Below, piece by piece: positions 35,120 through 44,667 of a DNA stretch of 64,000 nt. The notes under the pieces were generated by a model. It made no database searches, was not told the DNA's origin, and saw only the letters and a program-made list of their open reading frames with translations. The position numbers and the translations under genes were made by a program. The DNA is from Cydia pomonella (Eukaryota > Arthropoda > Insecta > Lepidoptera > Tortricidae), in contig NC_084726.1 of NCBI RefSeq assembly GCF_033807575.1, positions 4,588,001 to 4,652,000 of the forward strand, in the 5' to 3' direction. Positions within the stretch are counted from its first letter, which is position 1. Each line of letters starts with the position of its first letter.

Positions 35120-38100
35120 ATGGAAAACGAAGTGAAAACCGTTATACGTGTCGGTTCAAGGAAAAGCGAGGTGAGTTTAATTTTCTTGAAATTAATTGCT
35201 GACATATTTTTTATGATAAGGATTTTCCGTATCTACTTGGTGAGGAAACTTTTGTACTTGCAGAAATTACTAAGATTATCCTTCTTGCAAAGTTGTTACA
35301 TGGTCCGGTCCAGGAGTTCATAGACAAAGTTATTTATATTATGGTTAACTCCATAGTTTCAACAAAACATGTACACCAGACTACTTAAAAATCTTAAAAT
35401 AAATAAATAATTATTATGGGTTAATCAACCTTCCCCCAAAAATAAGCTCAATAAGACTTGTGTCATGTGTACCAGACAATATATATATAATAGATAGATA
35501 TAGATATTTTGATATTAAGGTGAGTGGATGCCTTTTCGGTGACGTTTTAAACTGTTCCTTAGATGTAATTATAAGTTAAGTTGTTTTTGTTTAAAAATCC
35601 CGAATAAAATTTATATAGAGAATAACATTTCAAACTATGTAAATGTATGCCCCTCCCCTTGAATATTGGCCATATGAACTGCCCCCCATCAGCTGGTGAT
35701 ACCCTCTGTACTCGGTAGTCAACCGAGTAGGCTAGAAGGCCATTAAGGTAAACTATAGGGTTTACCTAAACATGTAGGGTTTACCAAAACACCAGACCAC
35801 TTATTAAGATAATGTATTAAGTTCTCACACTTTCCTAATTTTTATTTCACAAAAATGTATACTTACTGGATATGTATGTTAGCAGATAGTCATTATAGAC
35901 AAGTAAAATTTAACATTTTTATTATTTTTGTTTTAGCTGGCGCTCATACAAACAAACTTTGTAATAGACAGCTTGAAGAAAATACATCCCGAGAAAGAGT
36001 TTACTATTGGTGAGTTGTTAAAGAGTTATTATATCCTATAAGTTTCTAGAAATTTTATGGGACTTATTACACAGAACTTAGTAGAACAGTTGATTCAATC
36101 CATAAAAATGTATTGAATAAAATGTAGTTTCAACTGTAACAATAGCACTGGTGCAAAAATGCATTAAATAAATATTGACTCAAGTGTTTGTGATCAGGGT
36201 TTTGTATACCATACTGCGGTATATCAAGTTGAAATCTCTCTCTTTAACTCGTCTCTACCCTTTGGGTGTAGGCCTCTTTCATTTTACGCCACTCGTCACT
36301 GCAACCTGAAGCCACTTCTTCCCCACTTCTTGATGTTGTCATCCCATCGCATCTAGGGTCTACTTTGGGGACGTTCCTTCCTCCGTGGTCGCCACTCGAC
36401 CAGCCCACTTCAATCTGGCTACACGTTTTTTATATAATCGGTGACCATGATCTAAATGTCCGACATCTGACAATGATTCGGGTCACTCACAAAAGTTTAA
36501 TTAAGTTCATATCATTGTAATAACAATTATAATATTTCTGAATTACACAATGGTAGCATATGTCAAACTTTATTGGTATCGACTTATACAGCAGAATACT
36601 TGTATAGCCCCTTCCATTTCGGTACACGGCGACATGAACTTGATATGCACTATTTAACGAAAACCAATATTGTCTCCTTCAGACCGGGCTATGTTTATCA
36701 CAGAAATTTTGATTTTCCTCCTTTATTTCCAGTAACCATGACAACCCTAGGAGACCGCATTCTAGACGTGTCCCTGCCGAAGATCGGCGAGAAGTCTCTC
36801 TTCACCAAAGACCTGGAAGATGCCCTGAGGAACGACACGGTGGACTTTGTGGTGCATTCATTGAAGGATCTGCCGACGTCCCTGCCGGAGGGGTTGGCTA
36901 TAGGAGCAGTGTTTGAAAGGTAACTTATTGTTTGGCAAAGTGCCAAAAATACACACTACCTTAATATATATAGGCAATAAGGTCGTGTATATATATATAT
37001 GTATATATATATTTTAGGCACTTTTTCCGTATCGATATTTTCAGACGTGACTGTATGTCATCATTTAGGTCAAAGTTCTATAAAAATATGACATTTATGA
37101 TCATACTACTTCACTTTCTTCCGTTGAAGTTGGTGCAAAGTAAACTTAGACGGACTTTTATGTTTTTAACTAGGTATGTCAAGTCTAAGGATTTGTTTAA
37201 AAAATGTATTTAGTTAACACATTCGCTACCAACGTTCTCGTAGCGCTACGCTCGTAGCCGATCCCAGCATTTTCCCGCTTTCTAGACGAAAGCGACTACG
37301 AAAGAGAACCCGCCAACCGGGTTCCCGGTACTCAATGTGTTAACCTTTTGAACGCCACGCCTATCGCACGCGGCGCGTAATTGTGAACCTTGTCGGTACG
37401 CATTAAGGTTGATATTGAGATGACTTCTATGCCATCAGACGCAAGAGGATTGCCTCTCTGCTGAGACGAGTGAGAGGTAGTGGTAATGTCATCCTGAAGA
37501 TGGTGGCTGGACGCCTTGACTGCCCCATTCTGGGCCACTGGGTAAAGATTGTAACGGGGAGGGTAAAATGATAAAATTAGTTAATTATGAAAATAAGATA
37601 AAACAGAATAATTTAATTTAATGTAAAATAATTTTATAATTTTATATTTCATTAAATAATTTTGTAATTTAATTTAATAATTTGTAACTTATCTGTAATA
37701 ATTTATAAGGTAATTTAATTTAATTTAATTTAATGTAATCTAATCTAATACTAACATAATGATATAATTTAAAACTAACATTCTATGGATTTTTAAACAA
37801 ATCTGAAATAAATGATTTTTATTTTTTATTTTATTATTGGGCTGTAGCCGCGCGCGTCATATGACGTCTTAGGCGGTCAAAAGAAAATGTCTTGTGTGTA
37901 TTACTAGACTTAAATCTGTTCTTGTGTGTATTCTCTACATTAATTATAAGATCTTGTACATAGATTATCCAACTTCGGTAACTTCGCGCGATAATAACTG
38001 GACGAAAACGAGGAATAACCGCGCGAGCCTGCTATAATACGAGTAGGCAAAAACACTGAAAAACAAGATCAAACATGTTTTTCACTTTTAAATCAGCAGA

Positions 38101-41100
38101 AATTAATATAAATTTCATTATGACGTCATAGATCAAGTTTGTATTATGTATGTTAACTAACTCCTTAGTAATAAATCGTCTTGACGTTTCATAGAGAGTA
38201 GTGAATTTCACTGGTCAGAAAATGGCCGGTTAGGACAGTTTTGACCTATTGTGGTGTATTATTCCATTCATATTTATTCTTGAACGTTATTATAGGGAAG
38301 ATCCTAGAGATGCCTTAGTGCTCAGGGAAGACCTGAAAGAGCACACATTGGAGACCCTGCCAGAAGGCTCCGTCATTGGTAAGTTGCCATTATGAAATTT
38401 ACGGTAATTGTGAAATACCTACCAAAAGATTTTATCATAAAATGTATTTATGGTTCACGTTTGTATTTCCGTTACTGCTATACTTTGTATTTCATTGTTA
38501 TATAACAACTTGTTAACCCCTCAAGTCAACTACAGTTAAGTCAACAACTCAACACAATGTAACAAAACTATAAACGATACTTAAAAGTTGCAAACTTTGG
38601 TACAACATTTTTAATCATTATTAATAATTATGATTTTTTTATTAGGACATTGCGTTGTCATCTATTATTATACAAAGGTTTGCAATAATTCGTTCTAATC
38701 TACAAACATTTCTTTTTTTCTAGCCTTTGGTATGTATAATTTGCGCCCTAGGCCTTGACTTAAAAAAATCCTAGTTAACCACGTACTTATTTTTCTCAAG
38801 GCACGTCATCTCTCCGCCGCACAGCGCAGCTCCGCGGCAAACACCCACAATTGTGTGTCCGCGACGTTCGCGGCAACCTTAACACTCGTCTACGGAAACT
38901 GGACGAAAACGGCGAATACTCGGCGCTGTTGCTGGCGGCCGCTGGGCTTCAACGGATGGGGTGGAGTGACCGAATATCAAAGGTTTGTAGTAATAAAAAC
39001 TGCTTATAATGGTTACTTGTGACTTTCGCCTACGGAAATTGGACGAATATAGCCCTCGGGGCGGTACAACCAATGGGGTGGGTGTAACCGAATATCTAAG
39101 GTTGATTGGTATTTATCAAACTGTCCTTAATTTACTAACAAGACTCGCCTGGAAACTGGACGAAAATGGAGAATTTTTAGCCCTATTGTTGGCTGCAACG
39201 GATGGAGTAACCGAATATCTACGGTAACTATTCATTAAACTATCTATACTATAACCGTAATAGGTACTTGATGAAACTGGACGAAAGTAGCGAATACTCG
39301 GCGCTGTTGTTGGCGGCCGCTGGGCTGCAACGGATGAGGTGGAGTCACCGTATATCTAAGATTAGTATTCCATTGGTATTTATGAAACTGACCTTATTTA
39401 CTAATAAGACTGCCTGCAAAACTACATGAAAGTGGGGAATATTCAGCTATGCTCCTGGCTGCCACGGGACTACAGCGTGTAGGGGGAGTGACTAATATCT
39501 AAGATTATAAGGTAATATTACAACACTCAATCGTGAAACTGGACGAAAACGGGGAATGGCAATAGCTAATACTCAGCCTTATTTTTGGCTGCAAAGGATA
39601 GGATGGAGATTCATTAAACTGTCTTTAGTAACCGTAATACTTGACGGAACTGAACTGGACGAAATTGGCGAATATTCAGCTTTGTTGTTTACGGCTGCCG
39701 GGCTGCAACGGATAAGGTTAGGATTTCAGTTTTGACAGTTGCTAACTTAAATACAAACGATACTCGCTCACAAAACCGGACGAAAATCGTGAATTTTCAT
39801 GAATGAATGAATTTTCGGTCATCGCCTTCGGAAACTAGACGAAAACGAGGAATACAAATATGATATTAAATAGAAGTGTAACATGAAGATCTGCGTCTGG
39901 TCAATAACACCGAAACATGCTTTAAAGGCTAGACAACAATGACAACACCCATAAATGTTCAGTTGTGTATGCATTTAGTCTTGTTACTTATAGTTAAATT
40001 CTCGTTCGAGTGTTATAGATTGATTGAAAAAATAAATGAGATGAGATGAACATGGTACGCAGAAATAGCACCATCATCATGTTTTTACGGTGTTCTTATC
40101 GCTAGGCTGATATTGATAACGAGCCCCGATAAACGAAATCGAAGTTAAAAAGACATGGGAAAATATCGTGACTGGGTCAGTATGATAACAGTAAACTGTT
40201 TTATAGTTTTCTAGGAGTTAGATGATTTTTATTTTAGGAAAATACTGTTTTTTATTTCATTAAATATATGTATACATTTATGGACTGTTACTATGGAACT
40301 CTGGATATTTTTCGTAAAATAATAGATTTTGATTAATTAAAAAAATACTACGTTTATATTAAGACATATATGGTTTCAATTGTTCAAAAATACATCATCT
40401 ATCAAATACCAATAGGTTACCTACGTACGATACGTCATGTATGGAATCAACTCACGGGGTGTTTAATCAGATGAGGATGGATCCTTTAACCTACTTAAGG
40501 GAATATCAGATACGAGATATATATATTTCATCAGGTGACAACCATAAATCCCTAATTACTACCACAAGTTAACAGCCATAGTTACCCGAACGACGAGAAC
40601 CAAAAACAAGGTCGATTTTTGTAGATACAATTATTTTATTGCAATTTGTGAGTTTTAGTAGTCCGACTATTTGTTTTGGATGAAATAAGTTCAGATATTG
40701 TCTATGGCATCGGATTTTTTGGACCTGTGTGGGGTGACCCTAAATTGTGGTTTTTTTTTTCAGATCCTACCGTGCGCAGAAATAAAATACGCAGTAGGGC
40801 AGGGCGCGTTAGCTGTGGAGTGTCGCGCCGACAATGATGCAATATTATCATTATTAGCACCCTTCAACCATGCCGAGACTTACTGCAGGGTGTTGGCGGA
40901 GAGAAGCTTTCTCAAGACACTCGGTAAGTTCTGGAAAATTATGAATGATGCGCCTGTCCGTTATGGGGCGAGAGAACACGAAAAAAAATTTTTTGCGTGC
41001 CTAAACTGTCATTTTTTTATAAGAAACGCAAGTGGAACCACAGAAAAAGAGTAATAAATAATCATAGAGTGCTCATTCCATACATCAGTTTTATTACCAA

Positions 41101-42633
41101 AACGCTTATTATTTTCGTAGTCGACATTAGATGTAGCGACGAACGAAAAGTTCGAATATTCAAAAAGTCTCTATTTTCAGCTTATATTATAACCGGAACT
41201 CTATTTTCAATTCCTTCTACTTGTAATATTAGTTGTAAATTGTTGAGCAAGGGTATACTTTTCGTCAGTCGCGACATCTAGCTTCAAGTAGCAGATTTAT
41301 AGGTACCGCTACTTGACGCTAGATGTCGACTACGAAAATAATAAGCGTTTTGTTAAGAAAACTGATGAGAGAGCACTCTATACATACTTATTTCTCTATT
41401 TTTAATTTAGTTATTTTAGTTAGTAAGTAAAAAACAATATTTGTACGCCAATCATGGCAAAACAAGGATCGGTCAAAACCAAAAATGTAACTCCCAACGA
41501 TATACGCTTGTTTGTCTCAAATAAACATTCATTCATTCATTCATTAGATAGATAGATAGATAAAACTTTATTCGTTTCCACAACATACATGGTAGGTAGC
41601 TAGGTAGGTATAGACAATAAGAAGAACATGCAGCTTAGAATTATTCTTAAAACTAGTTTACAATTCTTGAATGCAAAACCATGTGTCGTGGCAGAGAATA
41701 GGCGCTGGCTCAGCATGATGACGCGGCAAGCCACATCGCTGATATTCTGCCATTCTACTGGAACTTAGATATAAAGCCTATAAAGATACGGAAAATATCA
41801 CAACTTTTCGCCTACACCTGTCATCGCGTACATCTACTTTTCGATTAGCGTTTGTCGATAAGGATAGACGAATGTCAACTTTTGCTACGGCAACTAAGCT
41901 TGCAGTGAAGGTAACTACTAAATCCCAATAAGTCCTAGTCTGTGCTCTGGAGTCTTGGTTGGAGTTTCAGGGGCCAGTCACAAAACAATAAAACGTCTTC
42001 AGCGCGCCAAACTATGTGAAAATTCAAGTGCCAAACGAACCATAAACAAAGGTCTCCCTTAGCCGGCAAAAACCCAGACAACTTGGCAACACTAGTAGGT
42101 ACTGAATTACTGATGATGATGATTTGTTTCCAGGCGGAGGCTGCAGCGCACCCGTCGGCGTATCCACAAGACTGAAGCCGTTCGACACACAATTCAAACT
42201 GACCATATCCGGAGCAGTATGGAGCCTCGACGGCGCCACCACCATAGAACATTCCCTCGAACAAACCTTCCCACAGATAAGAAAAACTGTCAAGCACAAA
42301 CTCAGCCCGGACGAAACCGAAAAAACCGGTAAAAAACTCAAAACTGACGTCAACGTCGACCCTAATCATCCTGAAGAAATAAATAGAAGGATAACGGAAA
42401 GAGCGGGAAATTTAAACTGCGAAGACACTCGAAGTTTAGAGGAGATACTGGCTTTAAAAACGCCTAAGATTTTTTGTGGTTTAATAGAAAATCCGAATAT
42501 GCCTGTAGATGTTATAGAGAAATGTGATCTTTTGGGTAAGGATTTGGCTGAATCTCTTATTTCTAAAGGCGCCTTAGAAGTTATGAAGGTAACGCAGGAT
42601 CTTATTAGAAGCTCTACTGTTGTAAAGTCCTGA
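35120..42633 (+). CDS. HMBS: Hydroxymethylbilane synthase (porphobilinogen deaminase), 7 exons, 411 aa
   Basis: Joins four porphobilinogen molecules into hydroxymethylbilane, the third step of haem synthesis (EC 2.5.1.61), in the cytosol. Exons 35120-35170, 35937-36009, 36733-36919, 38296-38378, 38801-38982, 40764-40923 and 42134-42633 join in frame to 1236 nt with GT/AG borders throughout. Motifs: RVGSRKSELALIQT across exons 1/2, IGEKSLFTKDLE, VVHSLKDLPT with catalytic Asp87, GTSSLRRTAQL, VRGNLNTRLRKLDE, YAVGQGAL and GGGCSAPV with Cys249 holding the dipyrromethane cofactor. The human ubiquitous form is 361 residues. The extra length here lies mainly in a charged insert after residue ~275 in the C-terminal domain. 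The ATG of MENEVKTV was chosen because no other ATG precedes the conserved start. All catalytic residues are present. Confidence 0.95.
35171..35936 (+). other. HMBS intron 1, containing a SINE family C fragment
   Basis: GTGAGT donor and TTTTAG acceptor. Positions 35396-35515 match the body of the SINE at 12777-13043 in minus orientation (AAATAAATAAATAATTATTA, AAGCTCAATAAG.CTTGTG, TATATATATAATA), without the tRNA head. The remainder is unremarkable. Confidence 0.65.
36237..36425 (-). pseudogene. Decayed RTE-type LINE 3' end in HMBS intron 2
   Basis: The minus strand reads, with frame breaks, RVARLKWAGRVA, RWDDNIKKWG, KWLQVAVTS and KRPTPKGR. This is the AGH.AR ... RW.DDI ... W...A ... EAYTQ C-terminal region of RTE-clade elements, as in the better-preserved copy at 25395-26155. 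Several frameshifts make it an old relic. Confidence 0.6.
36920..38295 (+). other. HMBS intron 3
   Basis: Contains a (TA)n tract near 36985-37015, a MITE at 37213-37344 with terminal GTTAACACATT/AATGTGTTAAC, and an AATTTAATTT simple-repeat region at 37600-37745. It also has a 25-bp piece at 37994-38018 almost identical to part of HMBS exon 5. Confidence 0.65.
37213..37344. repeat. MITE with 11-bp terminal inverted repeats
   Basis: Ends GTTAACACATT and AATGTGTTAAC. The interior has a CGTAGCGCTACG palindrome. A related interior (CTCGTAGCGCTACG) lies near 62952, suggesting a dispersed family. Confidence 0.55.
38983..40763 (+). other. HMBS intron 5
   Basis: Bounded by AAG/GTTTGT and a T-run CAG. 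Its first half (39027-39857) consists of the exon-5-derived tandem array described separately. The second half is AT-rich with nothing recognised. Confidence 0.85.
39027..39857 (+). repeat. Tandem array of decayed copies of HMBS exon 5 (3' half) plus flanking intron
   Basis: The parent is the exon 5 segment at 38887-38982 (RLRKLDENGEY...RISK). Eight derivatives follow on the same strand at about 39027-39102, 39143-39224, 39273-39360, 39409-39503, 39533-39609, 39652-39720, 39762-39800 and 39822-39857. Equivalent GGACG positions are 117-145 bp apart (the last step 59). Spacers are also homologous in two alternating types: TTGGTATTTAT.AAACTG after copies 1 and 3, ATTCATTAAACT after copies 2 and 5. 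The parent's own intron start resembles the first type. The unit is therefore half exon plus half intron. Copy 3 is open in frame and close to the parent; most others have stops or indels. None keeps the GT donor. Confidence 0.9.
41048..41400. mobile_element. MITE with about 80-bp inverted arms, copy 1 (HMBS intron 6)
   Basis: The left arm ATAGAGTGCTCATTCCATAC, CATCAGTTTTATTACC, AAAACGCTTATTATTTTCGT is inverted at 41325-41400. Internal GTAGCGG/CCGCTAC-type pairs around 41285-41320 suggest a nested palindrome. A shorter copy lies at 53605-53740. Confidence 0.75.
41555..41765 (-). repeat. Probable LINE 3' end (minus) in HMBS intron 6
   Basis: Starts with a GATA microsatellite (41549-41562) next to AAAACTTTATTCGTTT, which in minus orientation is a retroelement tail with AATAAAGTTTT and (TATC)n. 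It is followed by a CG-richer body (CGTGGCAGAGAATAGGCGCT). No coding frame remains. Confidence 0.4.
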
Positions 42634-43176
42634 TTTTTGGTATTTTATTTTATTGTAAATCGTCTAATTGGTTTATCACATTATTTACATTGGTTTTTAC
42701 TTCATAGACAAAGGAATTGTATGTGATATAGAACCTTATGCACATGGATTAAGGTCGCTATTACACTGCCAGATTTATGTCAATCATTGACCATAAATAG
42801 TGTGTAGCGAAAATATATACTAAAGTAATTTGGACTTATTTTCTCACGTTACACGCATCTAGGTATCTTTGTGTTACACGGTTTGGAAAAACAAGTTTGC
42901 ATTTGATATGCAAATATGTTTAGATTCGGAGTTTCTGTGTTTACACCTCTATTACTACATTGCAAGATTCAGAGACGGAGTTAGAAAAGCTTTGAGTTTC
43001 GAAATTAGCATGATATAGATCGTGTTATTCAAAAAGGCGCGTGGCTTGATTCGTATTGCCATGTTAATAAAGGTTAGATTTGACAAATCTGCGCGTCATC
43101 GTGGATGACAAGATCTATACTAGGAACTCAAGGCGTCGCGAGTTGTTGCTTTCAAATATTTATATTTATTAGCTTG
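42634..43176 (+). other. HMBS 3' UTR and downstream
   Basis: AT-rich after the stop. The first clean AATAAA is at 43066-43071, a possible polyadenylation signal but about 430 bases downstream. A fragment AAAGGTTAGATTTGAC (43070-43085) recurs at 54458-54473. Confidence 0.35.
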
Positions 43177-43601
43177 TATAGTTGTTAGCTTTGTAGCTGC
43201 CCCCCAACGGCTTATCCTTTGTCTATTGTTAACTAAAACCGCGCGTGCCAGTACCTGCAAAAAAGGGTCGTATAATTCTAATTGGCATCTGAGCGCGGGC
43301 TAGTCCAACGCTCAAAAAACCAGTGTAGGTGCGCTCTCCGATAACGCGCCTTTGTTCCGCATATTGAGGACACATTTTAGACTGGTTGGGTAGCGTTCGA
43401 CTCGCCGGCACTCAGTAACCGTATAGGGACCACACAAATTATTTTTCCATTTGTTAATTTTGAATCTTATTTCAGTTACCATAGGAGTTCTAACTAAATA
43501 ATCGCTTAAAGTTACCCGGCCCTTTTTTACAGGTAAGTGCTTTAGTTAACAATAGACAAAGGATAAGCCGTTGGGGGCCAGCTACAAAGCCAACAACTAT
43601 A
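43177..43601. mobile_element. MITE with about 62-bp terminal inverted repeats
   Basis: The left end TATAGTTGTTAGCTTTGTAG, CAACGGCTTATCCTTTGTCT, ATTGTTAACTAAA is repeated inverted at 43540-43601 with few changes. The interior is CG-rich (GCGCGGGCTAGTCC, GATAACGCGCC) and non-coding. Confidence 0.8.
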
Positions 43602-43904
43602 CGAATCATGTTGGCGGGTGTGTGACATTTTTGGTTGTGTCAAATATTTAACATTCATGGAACCATTGAAAAATTGTACATTCTAATATATACTGTTGTA
43701 CTTTTTATTATGAACAAATAATGTTTTACTAGTTTAATTGTAGATATACGAGTACTTATTATGATGACATATTTTGTTGAATTTTATAATTTTACTTGTT
43801 AAATATAATGGTGACTGATATGGGTTTCATACTTTTATTTATCCTTACACCTAGCTTTAATACTTGAAAGCTTTTATTTAAACAATGACGGTATGTAACT
43901 ATAC

Positions 43905-43992
43905 TCAAACACACCAACTTGTCAGTAGAAAAGACGCGAAATTCGAATTTTCAAAAATTCCGCCTGTGGAATGATTTCCCGAGGGTCTACAG
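43905..43992 (+). pseudogene. Older retroelement 3' region, left half (split by the gypsy insertion)
   Basis: Ends TGGAATGATTTCCCGAGGGTC next to the gypsy element. Joined across the insertion to 48945-49100 it keeps one open frame (WNDFPRVYS, then TRFFKRVVYRFLKGRQRACN) ending at a TGA. It resembles the WN.LP...F....LK end of LINE ORF2 proteins. It was there first, since the gypsy TSD lies inside it. Confidence 0.55.
43988..43992. repeat. Gypsy target-site duplication, left
   Basis: TACAG, repeated at 48940-48944 on the other side of the element. A 5-bp duplication is typical of Ty3/gypsy integration. Confidence 0.85.
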
Positions 43993-44082
43993 TGTCAGGG
44001 TAGGCGTCAATGATACTCGAGTTGGACTTCAAGACTGTTTATTAATAATCTAGGGTGGGTGCACAATTCTCAACTACCGACA
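43993..44082 (-). repeat. Gypsy 3' LTR (90 bp)
   Basis: On the plus strand it starts TGTCAGGGTAGGCG and ends CAACTACCGACA. It is identical to 48850-48939. At 90 bp it is unusually short for a Ty3/gypsy LTR. Confidence 0.92.
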
Positions 44083-44093
44083 TCTTCCTTCTT
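44083..44093 (-). promoter_or_regulatory. Polypurine tract
   Basis: In element orientation AAGAAGGAAGA directly abuts the 3' LTR (TGTCGG...). It is expected to prime plus-strand DNA synthesis. Confidence 0.75.
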
Positions 44094-44667
44094 AAAATCA
44101 AAAATAAGAAAACAACATCCTTAAAAGAAGCATGCATTACCTTAATTCTATTAACCTAGTACTTTAAACAAACCTATGCTTTTCCATAGATTGTAAAGAA
44201 CCTATACAATAATATTAGTTATTTAGATAACATTTGTATATTATATAATTCTTTGTTTTTACTAAATACATTATTCTACTTTTACAATTTTAACTAATAA
44301 AATAAGTATTTATTGAATTTGAACATTATTTAGGTACCTACTTGTTTTTATGAAGTACATATCTTATTATTATTTTTAAATTGTTCATACTTTTTTAACT
44401 TTCTAACATATTTATTTTCTTTATACAATATTAAATGCGTTTTAGTTTATAATGTTTGTTTATTATTAGGTACTATCTTTTTTTTTTTTTACATAATGTA
44501 TGCATACCTAAATAAACATTAAATATAATATTTTACTTAAATTTATCGAAATTGACAAATTAATCTACTAAACGATTATCTTAGTATATTTGAGTATTCA
44601 TTTTTACTTATTTTAACAACCTATTAGGCAGGCAGGTCTCCAACAGGCAGGTATACTTGAATTCCAG

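Noticed and set aside
35114..35122. TTG two codons upstream as the HMBS start
   Set aside because: Nuclear animal genes start at ATG; the ATG at 35120 gives the expected N-terminus.
37332..37538. Minus-strand 68-codon frame
   Set aside because: It overlaps the MITE at 37213-37344 and shows no recognisable family or splice context.
39009..39227. A small gene in HMBS intron 5
   Set aside because: The open frame is a by-product of decayed exon-5 copies; indels destroy the parental reading frame.
44094..44667. Env gene in the gypsy element
   Set aside because: The interval between pol and the 3' LTR is AT-rich with stops in all frames.
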